Positions 16,805 to 26,740 are shown, counted from the first letter of the stretch. The stretch is DNA of 64,000 bases from Ruminococcus flavefaciens (GCA_023667315.1 JAMPAI010000002.1:186001-250000); one strand, 5' to 3'. Numbers and translations are program-made. The notes: generated by a model not told the origin, from the letters alone.

Positions 16805-18624
16805 AGGTTTTCGGGTGTATAAACGGTAAATTCCTTTACCTGGCTTTCCAGCCACTTGCGCGAAATCTTGCCGGTAAGGTATCTCTCGATGAGCAGGCTG
16901 GCCGTAGGCGCCGCCCACGTACCGCCGAACCCGCTGTTCTCGAGAAACACCGAAATGGCGATCTTGGGGTTGTCCTTAGGCGCGAAACCGATAAAGACGG
17001 CGTGATCCTTGCCGTGCGGGTTCTCGGAAGTGCCCGTCTTGCCACAGACCACGATGCTGTCTATCTTGGCCCGCCGCGCCGTGCCGCCCGGCAGATGCAC
17101 GGCTCCATACATGCCTTCCACCACCGGGTCGAAATACTTGCGGTCGATGGCCGTGTAGTGCCGCGCGGTATCAATTCGCGGATTGGTGAGCTCTTCGCCG
17201 ATGGCCCGTACCAGGTGGGGCGTGATATAGTACCCCCTGTTCGCCATGATCGACGCCAAGTTGGCCATCTGCAGGGGAATCAGGCCGATTTCGCCCTGCC
17301 CGATGCTCAACGAATAGATGGTGCTGAACGCCCACTGGTTGCGGCCGTAATAGCGGTCGTAATAGGCCGCGTTGGGTATCAGCCCCGCCTTGACTTCCAT
17401 CTGGTCGATGCCCAGGCGCGTTCCCAAACCGAAGGAGCGCATCAGGGTGTCCCATTTCTCAAGCCCGAGGCGGCTGTCCACAAAACGGTTGGGATCCTTG
17501 CCTTGCATGATGATACGGCGGAACACCTGATAGAAATAGGGGTTGCACGACATCCTTACCCCTTCGGCCACACAGAGCGCGTCGGGATGGTTGTGGCATC
17601 CCACCAGGTACTTCTCGCAGGCGAAGCCCGAATAGGGAGTGATTACCTTTTCCTGCATGCCGATAAGCGCCTGCGGCAGCTTGAAGATGGATCCGGGCGG
17701 ATAATAGGCCATCAGCGCACGGTTAAAGAGGGGCTTGTGCTCGTCGTTGAGCAGTTTGGCGTAGTTGTTGCTGCGGATACGGCCCACCAGCAGGTTGGGG
17801 TCGTAGGTGGGCGCCGAAACCAGGGCCAGCACCTCGCCCGTGGCGGGCTCTATGGCCACGATGCTGCCGCGCTTGCCCACCATGAGTTCCTCGGCGTAGG
17901 CCTGCAGCTCGGCGTCCAGCGTGGTGTAGAGTTCCTGTCCAGACACCGCCGCCGTATCGAATATGCCGTCTTTGTAGCTGCCTTTCTCGCGGTTGAGCAC
18001 GTCCACCATCACCACCTTTACCCCGTTGTGCCCCCGCAGCTGTTCCTCGTAGTATTTCTCCAGGCCGTTCTTGCCGATGTAATCGCCCATCTTGTAATAG
18101 GGATTGCGGGCAATCTCGCTTTCGCTCACCTCGCCCACATCGCCCAGCACGTGGGCCGCTATCGGTTTGGGATAACGCCGCAGGGTACGGCTCTGCACAT
18201 AGAATCCGGGAAACTTGTAGAGGTATTCCTGCAGCTTGCCGTAGACTTCCTTGGAAATCTGTTTCTCGAACACCGAATGGGCGTAGCGCGAATAGGCCCG
18301 CGCCTTTTTGTAACGTTCCATCGCGCCTTCTTCGGTAATCTCCAACAGTTCGGCCAGGAGCACCCAGTCTATGTCTTTGGCCTGTCCGGGAATAATCATC
18401 AGGTCGTACACCGCCTCGTTATACACCAGGATCTTGCCGTTGCGATCGTAGATAAGCCCCCTGCCCGGATACTGCACCTTGTTGCGGATGGCGTTGCTCT
18501 CGGCATCCAGCTTGTAGCGGCTATCGACAATCTGCAGCTGGAACAGGCGGATCCAATAGATAAACGCCACGGCCAGAAAGATAGCCACAATCACCGCACC
18601 TCTGTTGATATTCGTCCGTTTCAT
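16801..18624 (-). CDS. mrdA: Penicillin-binding protein 2 (elongation transpeptidase)
   Basis: A 607-residue class B PBP. One N-terminal membrane helix (about 9-28), pedestal domain, then the transpeptidase: SxxK at S312-I-F-K315, SxN at S359-C-N361 and KTGT at 529-532 (VCGKTGTSENPHG). It cross-links lateral-wall peptidoglycan with RodA, encoded immediately downstream with a 4-bp overlap. The gene upstream is a small lipoprotein ending 1 bp before this start. Confidence 0.96.
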   Translation of the reverse strand: MKRTNINRGAVIVAIFLAVAFIYWIRLFQLQIVDSRYKLDAESNAIRNKVQYPGRGLIYDRNGKILVYNEAVYDLMIIPGQAKDIDWVLLAELLEITEEGAMERYKKARAYSRYAHSVFEKQISKEVYGKLQEYLYKFPGFYVQSRTLRRYPKPIAAHVLGDVGEVSESEIARNPYYKMGDYIGKNGLEKYYEEQLRGHNGVKVVMVDVLNREKGSYKDGIFDTAAVSGQELYTTLDAELQAYAEELMVGKRGSIVAIEPATGEVLALVSAPTYDPNLLVGRIRSNNYAKLLNDEHKPLFNRALMAYYPPGSIFKLPQALIGMQEKVITPYSGFACEKYLVGCHNHPDALCVAEGVRMSCNPYFYQVFRRIIMQGKDPNRFVDSRLGLEKWDTLMRSFGLGTRLGIDQMEVKAGLIPNAAYYDRYYGRNQWAFSTIYSLSIGQGEIGLIPLQMANLASIMANRGYYITPHLVRAIGEELTNPRIDTARHYTAIDRKYFDPVVEGMYGAVHLPGGTARRAKIDSIVVCGKTGTSENPHGKDHAVFIGFAPKDNPKIAISVFLENSGFGGTWAAPTASLLIERYLTGKISRKWLESQVKEFTVYTPENL

Positions 18625-18625
18625 C

Positions 18626-19138
18626 CTACAATGCTATCGCGTCGGTATAAACCACATTGCTCTTGTGCAGCGCCCGGTCGTACAGGTAAAAGCTGTAGCA
18701 GACCGTTTTGCCCTGCATGAAGAAAGCCGTGCTTGCAAAATCGTCCACCTGCCAGGTAATAGTGCCGCTCAGCGAGTGGTTCCCGTTTACCGGCTCTATG
18801 TAGTGCAGATGGTATTTGTACGTAATCGGGTAACGCGCACCGGTGCTGTCGGTCTGAAAAACCGGCGCGTAAGTGCTGTCAGGCATCATCTCCAGCAGGT
18901 TGAAGTGCAGGTTGTGGAAATACTCGCCCACATAGGGTTCTTTCTCCTCTTCGTCCTTGCGTCCGATGTCGCCGTCACCGTCCTGAAAATAAAACTCCAC
19001 CGCCAAGGTCAGGGTGGTGTCGCCGCCCACACCCGCCTGCATGCCCAGGATATTCTGCCGGAACTCCAGATAGGGTTCGTCCGGAAATTCCTTAGGCTTT
19101 ACGCAGGCGCACAGCAAAAGCGAGAGCGCCAATATCAT
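18626..19138 (-). CDS. Small exported lipoprotein upstream of mrdA
   Basis: I start at ATG 19138 (MILALSLLLCACVKPKEF), giving 170 residues with a short signal sequence and a lipobox ending in Cys12. The mature part contains FQDGDGDIG, an Asp-rich loop found in many Bacteroidota lipoproteins of unknown function, and a predicted beta-rich body. A longer frame to 19222 would spoil the signal peptide. It ends 1 bp before mrdA, so it may be co-expressed with the elongation pair and could serve the cell envelope; that link is positional only. Confidence 0.75.
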   Translation of the reverse strand: MILALSLLLCACVKPKEFPDEPYLEFRQNILGMQAGVGGDTTLTLAVEFYFQDGDGDIGRKDEEEKEPYVGEYFHNLHFNLLEMMPDSTYAPVFQTDSTGARYPITYKYHLHYIEPVNGNHSLSGTITWQVDDFASTAFFMQGKTVCYSFYLYDRALHKSNVVYTDAIAL

Positions 19139-19254
19139 CCAAATTTGTACTTTTGGTATGGTATGCAATTTAAAATCAGGATTTAAAAAATTGTAAACCA
19201 AATTTTTGCAGGACAAAGACAAGGCTTCGCCCCAAAGTTGTAAAATTATAAAAA

Positions 19255-20277
19255 ATGTTGTTACAGAAAACGGTACAGACGCTTGTTCCCCGCATTTTCG
19301 ATATCCGGAGCGAAAAGGATTTCAACGACTTGACGTTGCAGGTATTCCGTCTGCACTGGGAACACAATGCCGTTTACCACCGTTTCGTGCACTACCTCAA
19401 GCCTTCGCTGAAGCCCGAAGACATCACGCATTTCAGCCAGATACCCTTCCTGCCCATCGACTTTTTCAAGACCCAGAAGATATTGTTGGACGGCCTTACG
19501 GAACAAGACTACTTCATGAGCTCGGGCACCACCTCGCAAGGCGCCGTGCAAAGCCGCCACTACATTGCCGACAAAAGCATCTACGAGCAATGTTTTCTGA
19601 ACGCCTTCCGCCTGTTTTGGGGTGAACCGCAGGATTATGTTTTTTTGGCCTTGCTGCCCAATTACCTCGAACAGCCGCATTCCTCGCTTATCTGCATGAT
19701 GAAGAAGCTTATCGAGCTGAGCCGGCCCCGGCATCCCGAAAGCGGCTTTTACCTCTACAACACGCAGGAATTGGCACAGACGTTGCAGAAACTGGAAGCC
19801 CAAGGCACGAAAACCATGCTGTTCGGCGTAAGTTTCGCGCTGCTGGATCTAGCGGAAAGCTTTCCGATGCCGCTCAGGCACACGCTGGTTCTGGAAACCG
19901 GCGGCATGAAGGGGCGGCGCCGGGAAATGGTGAAGGAGGAACTGCACCAAATCTTGAAGAACGCCTTCCAGGTGCCGGCCATCCATTCCGAATACGGCAT
20001 GTGCGAACTTTTCTCGCAGGCCTACTCCACCGGTAAAGACGGGCGGTTCCTGTGTCCGCCCTGGATGAAGATACTTATCCGCAACAGCCAGGATCCCCTA
20101 AGTCCGGAAAAAGACGAAAAGACGGGCGGCATCAATGTGATCGACCTGGGAAACATCTGTTCCTGCCCCTTTATCGCGACCCAGGATCTGGGAAAGAATC
20201 ATGCCGACGGCAGTTTCGAGGTGTTGGGAAGGTTCGACAACAGCGACATCCGGGGCTGCAACCTGATGGTGGAATAA
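19255..20277 (+). CDS. LuxE-like acyl-protein synthetase / adenylate-forming ligase
   Basis: A 340-residue protein resembling the LuxE/PaaK branch of adenylate-forming enzymes. Visible marks are IPFLPIDFFKTQKI, the nucleotide-binding YFMSSGTTSQG near residue 90, LETGGMKGRRREMVKEEL, and HSEYGMCELFSQAY as the AMP-binding motif. The C-terminal part is short, as in LuxE, which activates fatty acids for transfer to a protein or reductase. No luxC/D-like partner is nearby, so the acyl substrate is unknown. It is divergent from the lipoprotein-mrdA-rodA operon. Confidence 0.82.
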   Translation: MLLQKTVQTLVPRIFDIRSEKDFNDLTLQVFRLHWEHNAVYHRFVHYLKPSLKPEDITHFSQIPFLPIDFFKTQKILLDGLTEQDYFMSSGTTSQGAVQSRHYIADKSIYEQCFLNAFRLFWGEPQDYVFLALLPNYLEQPHSSLICMMKKLIELSRPRHPESGFYLYNTQELAQTLQKLEAQGTKTMLFGVSFALLDLAESFPMPLRHTLVLETGGMKGRRREMVKEELHQILKNAFQVPAIHSEYGMCELFSQAYSTGKDGRFLCPPWMKILIRNSQDPLSPEKDEKTGGINVIDLGNICSCPFIATQDLGKNHADGSFEVLGRFDNSDIRGCNLMVE

Positions 20278-20283
20278 GGGAAA

Positions 20284-22167
20284 TCAATCCTCCAGCGTCC
20301 AGGTTTCTTCCACACGCCAGTCGGCTTCCACCCGCACGGTCTTGGGAAAGAACCAGCGTCTTTCGGGCTGTATGCCCTGCCTGTAATCGCCCGCATCCCA
20401 TCTATGATTCCTGTTCTCATCGCGCACCAGCACGAAGCTCACGTAGGCGGGCTGCACGTATTCGAACTCCACGTTTCCGCTTTCGGGAACGGGCAGCGAG
20501 AGAAGCACGTTTTTCTTGGCATCCACCATCTGCAGCTCGTAATCGCCGGGCTGGAGGTTGCGTATAGAAACAGCCACCTGCCCGTAGGTTTCCAGATCCG
20601 GACAATTCATATTCAGAATCGTGGTATCGGCATCGCGGAAAAAATAATCGGAAAAGCAGGAGGCGGGAAGCATCAGCTGATAGGTGCTGCCGGGCTGCCA
20701 GGCGTAGTTGAGTTGCAGCCTGTCGGGGCGAAGCTGCCTTACCGACACTTCATCGATGGGTATCTGAAACGTGTCGCGCCGCCCCTCGATATCCACATGA
20801 TAACGGGTCAGGGAGGCGTGCTGCAAATCGAAACAACTGAGCGGAAACGAGAAGTCGAGCAACAGGCTGTCTTTAAAGAACAGGCTTTTTTGCCGGCTCG
20901 AGACCCGGAAGGCCGCCGTATCTTTCTGCGCCGCCGCACCCGCGTTCAGCATCAGTTCCGCCGTGTCCGAGAACTCCAGATGATCCACGATCAGGCGCAA
21001 GTCGGAAACATTGTAGTTATTGAAATAGATCTTGCCCGACAAGGGATTGTCTTGCGGTATATAATAGAACAACAGCGAATCCTGCCACAGAAGGTTGGGC
21101 ATCTCTTCCTTTTCGGCCTGTTTGCGCCGGCCGCGCCCCTTGTGTTCCTCGGCCGCCGTATCGGCGTTCATCAGCATCTTGGCCAGTTCGTAATCCTGAT
21201 AGGACGGCAGGAAGGAAAAACGGAGGCTGCTGTCGGGCACATAGTACCAGTTTAGCTCAATCTCGCCTTTCTTGCCCCATTTGGCTTCTTTCAACAGGAA
21301 TTTCTCATCCTTGTCCTGATAGAGGTAAAGAATCCTGTCGGCCGCCTTGATCTCAGCCAGTTCTTCTTCCTTGCGGGCCTGCAAGAGAGCCGTATAAGCC
21401 TCGAAACTCGCCGTGTCGCTCTCCTTTACACCGCGTTGTTTATCGAAGTATATGGCGGGCTTAAGGGGAACCGTCTGCCAGCATCCGGAAGCGAAAGCCG
21501 TTTTTTCTTCGGTGGGCTCAATCAGGTAGTTGCGGTTCTCGTCGCTGCCGGCCAGCACATAATAGCAGCCCTCCCTGACGTATTGCAGGTTGAATAGGCC
21601 CGCCGTGTCGGTAACGGCCATATAATCGGGCGGCGTAACAACGGGATATTCCTGCGGTTTCTCGGCATAGAACATCACCGAGGCCTCCTTGACCGGCGTA
21701 AGCTCGAAAGCGTCCAGCACCCGCCCCGCCAAACGCCCGCTGTCGATGCGCTTTCCCGTAGAGAAATAGTAGGTGTAGTTGCGCAGGGGCGTGGACTCGT
21801 GCAGGTCGCCGATGGCGTCCTTGAAGTCGATCGAATAGGTCCGGTTTTCGAGCAGCGTATCTTCTATCTTGATATACAGACGCTTGAGGTTCGCCCGATA
21901 GGAAATCTTAGAGATGGCGGGCGAGGTGACGATCTTATCGGTGTTCTGCAGCACGATGTATTCATCGAAATCGAGCGTAATGTCCTGTTGGTTGAAGTCC
22001 GTGCAACCCTCCTGCGGCAAGGCTTTGAGCAATACGGGGGGCGCCAGGTCGGGAGGACCGCCCGTGGGAGCCGACCCGATGCGGGCGCAGGCGGCAAGAA
22101 GCGCCGCCCCCAAGGCCAAGCACGCCATGGCGAATCCCGTTCCTATCGTATATCGTTTTCTCAACAT
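20284..22167 (-). CDS. Ig-like (SbsA/Big_5 type) domain lipoprotein
   Basis: A 627-residue exported lipoprotein starting at ATG 22167 (MLRKRYTIGTGF); the signal sequence ends in LLAAC. Directly after the lipobox comes ARIGSAPTGGPPDLAPP and an Ig-like domain (about 40-130) with ITLDFDEYIVLQN, the usual layout of Bacteroidota proteins annotated as Ig-like domain-containing. A carboxypeptidase-regulatory-like segment follows (GRLAGRVLDAFELTPVKEASVMF). The tail has DENRNHRWDAGDYRQGIQPE. The role is unknown, probably at the cell surface or periplasm. It converges on the LuxE-like gene with a 6-bp gap. Confidence 0.82.
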   Translation of the reverse strand: MLRKRYTIGTGFAMACLALGAALLAACARIGSAPTGGPPDLAPPVLLKALPQEGCTDFNQQDITLDFDEYIVLQNTDKIVTSPAISKISYRANLKRLYIKIEDTLLENRTYSIDFKDAIGDLHESTPLRNYTYYFSTGKRIDSGRLAGRVLDAFELTPVKEASVMFYAEKPQEYPVVTPPDYMAVTDTAGLFNLQYVREGCYYVLAGSDENRNYLIEPTEEKTAFASGCWQTVPLKPAIYFDKQRGVKESDTASFEAYTALLQARKEEELAEIKAADRILYLYQDKDEKFLLKEAKWGKKGEIELNWYYVPDSSLRFSFLPSYQDYELAKMLMNADTAAEEHKGRGRRKQAEKEEMPNLLWQDSLLFYYIPQDNPLSGKIYFNNYNVSDLRLIVDHLEFSDTAELMLNAGAAAQKDTAAFRVSSRQKSLFFKDSLLLDFSFPLSCFDLQHASLTRYHVDIEGRRDTFQIPIDEVSVRQLRPDRLQLNYAWQPGSTYQLMLPASCFSDYFFRDADTTILNMNCPDLETYGQVAVSIRNLQPGDYELQMVDAKKNVLLSLPVPESGNVEFEYVQPAYVSFVLVRDENRNHRWDAGDYRQGIQPERRWFFPKTVRVEADWRVEETWTLED

Positions 22168-22175
22168 CTTTCTAT

Positions 22176-24083
22176 CTAACAAGTGCGCACTTCCATACGG
22201 CAATGCGCGCAGTCGAAATGCAACGCGAATTTATGCCGCCCGTAACACAAATACAAGTCGCCGGCATAGGCCGCTTCGGGTTTCTCCCTAAGGCATTGCC
22301 CCAACTGATGCCGTATGCAGTGCCTGCACACCATCAGCAGCTGTCCGGGACGCTCCTTTTCTGGCGCGGGAAGCAGTTCGAACGCCTTTTCAACCGTTTT
22401 CGCCCCGTGTCTGCGGTAGAACTTCTCTGCCCAGGAATTGGCCACGTTCGCCCGATAGTCGAGTTCTCCGTTTTCCATATCGGGATAAGGAATGTCTTCC
22501 AAGGGAGTGATGCCGCTTGGTTCAGGGGCATAGGATTCCTCCCGAAGCTTATCCATGGCCGCCACCAATGCACGGCGGCACTCGTTGAGCACCGCCACCG
22601 GCACGAAAATCCTGTTCTTGCCCGTAACCTCCACATTCTGCGCCTCGTAGGCCGTATCACCCAACTTCACGAAAGCCCCTGCAAGCGCCTGGTCGGCGGT
22701 TTCGGGGTGTTTGGATTCCTGCACCTTGCCGGCATCGATAAGCGCCTGCACGCCATGTCCGTAGCCGTCGTCCATCGTGGCCGTCAAGCGGTCGGTATCC
22801 ACCTTTATGCTTACGGCTATCTTACGGTTCACCTTGGCCTGCCGCCAGGAGTTCTCGAAAGCCGTGTCGCGGTTGCGGTACAGTGCCGAACCCTTGCGGG
22901 GCAACTCCGACAGATCGTCCACGCCCGGCATCGTAAGCAGGCATTCCTTTCCCCTCGGCTCGACATTCTCGAGGTTTTTCCCGCAGAGCTGGCCGTTTTC
23001 GCCATAGAAACACAGGCCGTCGCCTTTGGAGAAAGCGATGGACGCGGAATCGGGCTGCACGCGCAGCACCAGCCCTGAATAACGTCCCGGAACATGCCTT
23101 TCCACCGCAAGGATCTTGCCTACCCGCTCGCCGGTGGCCTTGGGGGTGTCGAACACAGCCCAGTCCCCGCGCTTGCCCGAAAGGTTGAAGGAGGTATAGG
23201 TACGGTGATAGCTTTTCTGCAAATCGGGAACGCAGGAGCAGACGGTCTTGCCCTGCGAGGGTCTTTGCGTGCCGGGTTTTCCGGCCAGAACCTGGTCGAG
23301 CCGCCGGCGGTACCAGGCGGTGATGTTCCGCACATACACGGCGTCTTTCAGGCGTCCTTCTATCTTGAGGCAGTTTACGCCGGCATCCACCAGGTCTTCG
23401 ATATACGAATCGGCGTTCAGGTCTTTCATCGAGAGCAGGTAACGCCCTTTCTGCAGCACCTGCCCCTGTGCGTTCTGCAGGTCGTAGGGCAGACGGCAAG
23501 ACTGGGCGCATTCGCCCCGGTTGCCGCTGCGCCCGTTCATATGGCAGCTCATATAGCACTGGCCGCTGTAACTTACGCAGAGCGCGCCATGCACGAAGGT
23601 CTCGATTTCAATCCGTACCGCATCGGCAATGCGCCTTATTTCTTCTATGCTCAGTTCCCTGCCCAGCACAAGCCGCTTGAAACCCACGCTTTCCAAGAAG
23701 CGGGCTTTTTCGGGGGTCGTTATATGGCATTGTGTGCTGGCATGCAGTTCGATAGGCGGTAGCCCCGCCTCGATAAGCCCCATATCCTGAATCAGCAGGG
23801 CATCCATGCCCATTTCGTAGGCCTGACGTGCCAACTGCAGGGCCTGCGGCATCTGGTCTTCGTAAACCAAGGTATTGAGCGTAAGGAAACAACGCGCCGC
23901 ATAACGGTGGGCATACCTCACCACCCGCTCCAGGTCTTGCAGGCTGTTGCCCGCCCGGACCCGCGCCCCGAAGGCCGGCCCGCCCATATACACGGCGTCC
24001 GCCCCGGCGTCGATAGCGGCCAAGGCCACCTCGGCATTGGCCGCCGGCGCCAGCAATTCCACAATTTGAGGCTTGTCTTTCAA
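22176..24083 (-). CDS. U32 family protein (tRNA/rRNA hydroxylation type)
   Basis: A 635-residue U32-family protein. The N-terminal TIM barrel begins VELLAPAANAEVALAAIDAGADAVYMGG, and the family signature ETFVHGALCVSYSGQCYMS is followed by GNRGECAQSCRLPY, giving the cysteines expected for an Fe-S cluster. Relatives TrhP and RlhA support hydroxylation of tRNA U34 or 23S rRNA C2501; the large C-terminal extension fits this class. No ATG precedes the conserved start; TTG at 24083 is the best candidate because the gldJ terminator hairpin lies just upstream. Which RNA it serves cannot be told. Confidence 0.85.
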   Translation of the reverse strand: MKDKPQIVELLAPAANAEVALAAIDAGADAVYMGGPAFGARVRAGNSLQDLERVVRYAHRYAARCFLTLNTLVYEDQMPQALQLARQAYEMGMDALLIQDMGLIEAGLPPIELHASTQCHITTPEKARFLESVGFKRLVLGRELSIEEIRRIADAVRIEIETFVHGALCVSYSGQCYMSCHMNGRSGNRGECAQSCRLPYDLQNAQGQVLQKGRYLLSMKDLNADSYIEDLVDAGVNCLKIEGRLKDAVYVRNITAWYRRRLDQVLAGKPGTQRPSQGKTVCSCVPDLQKSYHRTYTSFNLSGKRGDWAVFDTPKATGERVGKILAVERHVPGRYSGLVLRVQPDSASIAFSKGDGLCFYGENGQLCGKNLENVEPRGKECLLTMPGVDDLSELPRKGSALYRNRDTAFENSWRQAKVNRKIAVSIKVDTDRLTATMDDGYGHGVQALIDAGKVQESKHPETADQALAGAFVKLGDTAYEAQNVEVTGKNRIFVPVAVLNECRRALVAAMDKLREESYAPEPSGITPLEDIPYPDMENGELDYRANVANSWAEKFYRRHGAKTVEKAFELLPAPEKERPGQLLMVCRHCIRHQLGQCLREKPEAAYAGDLYLCYGRHKFALHFDCAHCRMEVRTC

Positions 24084-24096
24084 GGTGATGAAACTT

Positions 24097-24134
24097 AAAA
24101 AAAAGGGCTGCACACTTGCATGTACAACCCTTTT
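24097..24134 (-). terminator. Terminator of gldJ
   Basis: On the minus strand AAAAGGGTTGTACATG pairs, with G-U pairs, to the arm ending in CCCTTTT, followed by eight Ts. It lies 20 bp after the gldJ stop and directly before the U32 gene. Confidence 0.8.
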
Positions 24135-24154
24135 ATGCAGTACCGGATTATCGG

Positions 24155-25669
24155 TTAGCGTTTGGCGCTGATAGTACCGCCGTTGGCAGCCCCTACGCGC
24201 GACATGGCGCAGCGGAAGCCGACCCAGGCCGCGCTTCTGTCTTGATCCATATAGCGGCGGGTGGCGGGCGAGAGATAGTAGGCGCGGTCTTTCCACGAAC
24301 CGCCCTTGATAACTCGCGACTTGTCGGAAATCAGCGAACTGGTTCCGTATTCGTACAAGAGCGAGGTGGTGGACTTGTTGGCTTCGGCACCGTTTTCCTC
24401 AGGCTTGGCCAACCAATCGTCCACGATGGCCGATTCGTAATCGCCGTCGAGGTAGTTGCGGTTGTCGGAACGCTGGAAGTTGGCACGGTCGGCCAGTTCC
24501 TCGTCGGTAAACTGACGGTAGGCGATACGTCCCAGACTGTCTTTTTCGGCAATCAGGCCGTCTTCGTCGCGAACCACGGTGGTATATACGTTACCGCGGA
24601 AGGGGTTCAGGTCGTTGGCGTCTTCGAACGTAAGCGGACGATATACGTCCAGGCACCATTCGGCCACGTTGCCGGCCATATTGTACAGACCGAAGTCGTT
24701 GGGAAAATACGAATAGACGGGAGCGGTATAGTCGGCACCGTCGTTCAAGGCACCGGCGGTTCCCATATAGTCGCCCTTGCCACGGGCAAAGTTGGCCATC
24801 ATCTGGCCACGGTAACCGCTTTCGGGGTTACGCACCTGCAGGGGCTTGCCGTTCCAAGGATACACACGCCTTTCGGCAACGCGTTCCTGATTGCTGTTTC
24901 CCACCAAGGCCAAGGCGGCGTATTCCCATTCGGTTTCGGAGGGAAGACGCAGTTTTTCGATCAAAATACCGTCTTTTTTCTGAACACCGCGCGTCTTTTC
25001 GCTGGCGTTGGGGTTCATGTCGGTAAGGCCTTTGTTGACGATACCGCTGTACTGGCCGGCCAGATAAGCGTCGGTGTTAAAGTTGTTGTCGGCCGTCTGC
25101 CCCATATCCTTCTTGAGAATCTTGGACTGATAGAGGATGTATTCGTTGACACGGTCGGTACGCCAGTCGCAGTAGTCGCGGGCCTGTTCCCAACTTACGC
25201 CCACCACGGGATAATTGTTGTAGGCCGGATTTTCGAAATAATCCTGCATGGGGTCGCGGTAACCGGAAATCGTATTCCACACCAAGGCGTCGGGACGGGC
25301 GCGTTCCACCACTTCGGGGTAGTCCTGACCGTAGATACGCTCCAACCAATAGATGTATTCGTTGTAGTCGGTGTTGGAGGTTTCCACCTCGTCCATGTAG
25401 AACGAACTTACCGTGGCCTGATGCGGCGCGTTATTGTGCTCGAACTTAAGATCTTCCTGATTGCGGCCCATCGTAAAGAAGCCGCCCTGGATAAACACAA
25501 AGCGCAAGGGAACGGGCTGTGTGTAGTTATCGTTACGCTGAAAACCGCCCCAGCTGGGGTCGTTCACGCCCCAACCGGTCGATTGCGACTGATTGGTGGA
25601 CGAACTGCAGGAAGCCAGACCGGCCACGCAGCCAATAGCAATAATTGCCTTAAAAAATTGCTTCAACAT
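24155..25669 (-). CDS. gldJ: Gliding motility / type IX secretion lipoprotein GldJ
   Basis: A 504-residue SUMF1-fold lipoprotein with signal sequence and lipobox LASC (Cys21). It matches GldJ rather than the related GldK: TGWGVNDPSWGGFQ after the lipid anchor, FVFIQGGFFTMG, VVGVSWEQARDYCDWRTDRVNE, RLPSETEWEYAALA, PNDFGLYNMAGNVAEW, then RGNVYTTVVRDEDG and the terminal KGGSWKDRAYYLSPATRRY. In Flavobacterium GldJ is needed for type IX secretion and stabilises GldK. It has its own promoter and terminator; the porP-like gene just upstream is probably a separate unit. Confidence 0.9.
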   Translation of the reverse strand: MLKQFFKAIIAIGCVAGLASCSSSTNQSQSTGWGVNDPSWGGFQRNDNYTQPVPLRFVFIQGGFFTMGRNQEDLKFEHNNAPHQATVSSFYMDEVETSNTDYNEYIYWLERIYGQDYPEVVERARPDALVWNTISGYRDPMQDYFENPAYNNYPVVGVSWEQARDYCDWRTDRVNEYILYQSKILKKDMGQTADNNFNTDAYLAGQYSGIVNKGLTDMNPNASEKTRGVQKKDGILIEKLRLPSETEWEYAALALVGNSNQERVAERRVYPWNGKPLQVRNPESGYRGQMMANFARGKGDYMGTAGALNDGADYTAPVYSYFPNDFGLYNMAGNVAEWCLDVYRPLTFEDANDLNPFRGNVYTTVVRDEDGLIAEKDSLGRIAYRQFTDEELADRANFQRSDNRNYLDGDYESAIVDDWLAKPEENGAEANKSTTSLLYEYGTSSLISDKSRVIKGGSWKDRAYYLSPATRRYMDQDRSAAWVGFRCAMSRVGAANGGTISAKR

Positions 25670-25693
25670 GAATTACGGTATTTTAAGCAGCGG

Positions 25694-25701
25694 CAAAGAT
25701 A
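25694..25701 (-). promoter_or_regulatory. -7 promoter box for gldJ
   Basis: TATCTTTG on the minus strand followed by CC, 25 bp upstream of the gldJ ATG. Confidence 0.7.
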
Positions 25702-25729
25702 ACAAATTTCCGCCGAAATAGCAATCGCG

Positions 25730-26740
25730 CTAAAATTTGGGACAGGGTACCGGCATGATTTCCTGACGGTACGAACGTTTCTTGGGACAAGGCAGACGGA
25801 AGCCCAGCGAGATTTCGTGGCTACCGCCGCTCTTGGTGAGTTTCGACACGGTAAGGTCGTAACTGTAGGCCAGACGGATGCCCTTGAACTCACCTCCGAA
25901 CATAAAGATAACCGCATCAGGGTTCGAGAAGCTCTGGCGGAACCACACCCCGGCCACAAAGGGATAGAAGTTACCGTACAGACCGTAGTTCAATTCGGTA
26001 AACTTGCCCTGTTGCGTATAGATGATGTTGGGCGAGAGCGAATAGTCGCGTTCACTGTGGCGTTCGCCATAACTCTTCCTGAAATAAATCATCCCCCCTA
26101 CCTGGCCGCTGAATTTCATATCCAGACGGCTGCTGCCCATAAAGCCCACGTCGGGGCGGTTCAGGTGCAGGGCGGCGAAACCCACGTAGAAATACTCGCC
26201 GTATAAGGTAAAGCCCACGCCCACATCGGCATAGTGCTTGCTGAGCGGCGTAGTGATGATATCTTCATCGGAAGGACGGCCGGGAATAAGGCCGGTAAAG
26301 GGATCGTACTGGTCTCCGAACGTAAGCGAGTTCCAGTTTACGTATTTGTTCATGTAGGCACCCTGCACGGCCAGGGTGAGGTACAGTTTCTGACCCAGGC
26401 GGACCCGGAACGAATACATCAGGGTGGCCGTAATGTCACGGTAGGTGTCGCCGCCTTGGAAATCGGCGTTCACGTAGGCACCTATACCGCCATGCAATGC
26501 CTTGAAATACTGATCGTAAGATACTGTCGCAATCGAAAATCCCCCGCCCACGTTAGGCCATTGGTTCCGATAGGCCGCCGTAATGCGACCGCAGTCGGAC
26601 GTTCCGGCAAACGCGGGATTGTTGTACATGGGATTGGAGAACAACTGGGATAGGTGCAGGTCTTGGGCACAAATACACGAAACGCCTGCCGTCAGGAACA
26701 GGTTCACTACCAAAACACGTATGGCTGATTTGCCGCGCAT
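25730..26740 (-). CDS. PorP/SprF family type IX secretion outer-membrane protein
   Basis: A 336-residue beta-barrel protein from ATG 26740 (MRGKSAIRVLVV), with a signal peptide ending near CICAQD. The family opening QDLHLSQLFSNPMYNNPAFAG and AAYRNQWPN is diagnostic; aromatic beta-strands follow to the end. PorP/SprF proteins work with type IX secretion, often as surface anchors for particular cargo. It precedes gldJ on the same strand. Which of the many paralogues it is cannot be decided; P. gingivalis PorP itself usually sits with porK-L-M-N, which are not here. Confidence 0.9.
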   Translation of the reverse strand: MRGKSAIRVLVVNLFLTAGVSCICAQDLHLSQLFSNPMYNNPAFAGTSDCGRITAAYRNQWPNVGGGFSIATVSYDQYFKALHGGIGAYVNADFQGGDTYRDITATLMYSFRVRLGQKLYLTLAVQGAYMNKYVNWNSLTFGDQYDPFTGLIPGRPSDEDIITTPLSKHYADVGVGFTLYGEYFYVGFAALHLNRPDVGFMGSSRLDMKFSGQVGGMIYFRKSYGERHSERDYSLSPNIIYTQQGKFTELNYGLYGNFYPFVAGVWFRQSFSNPDAVIFMFGGEFKGIRLAYSYDLTVSKLTKSGGSHEISLGFRLPCPKKRSYRQEIMPVPCPKF

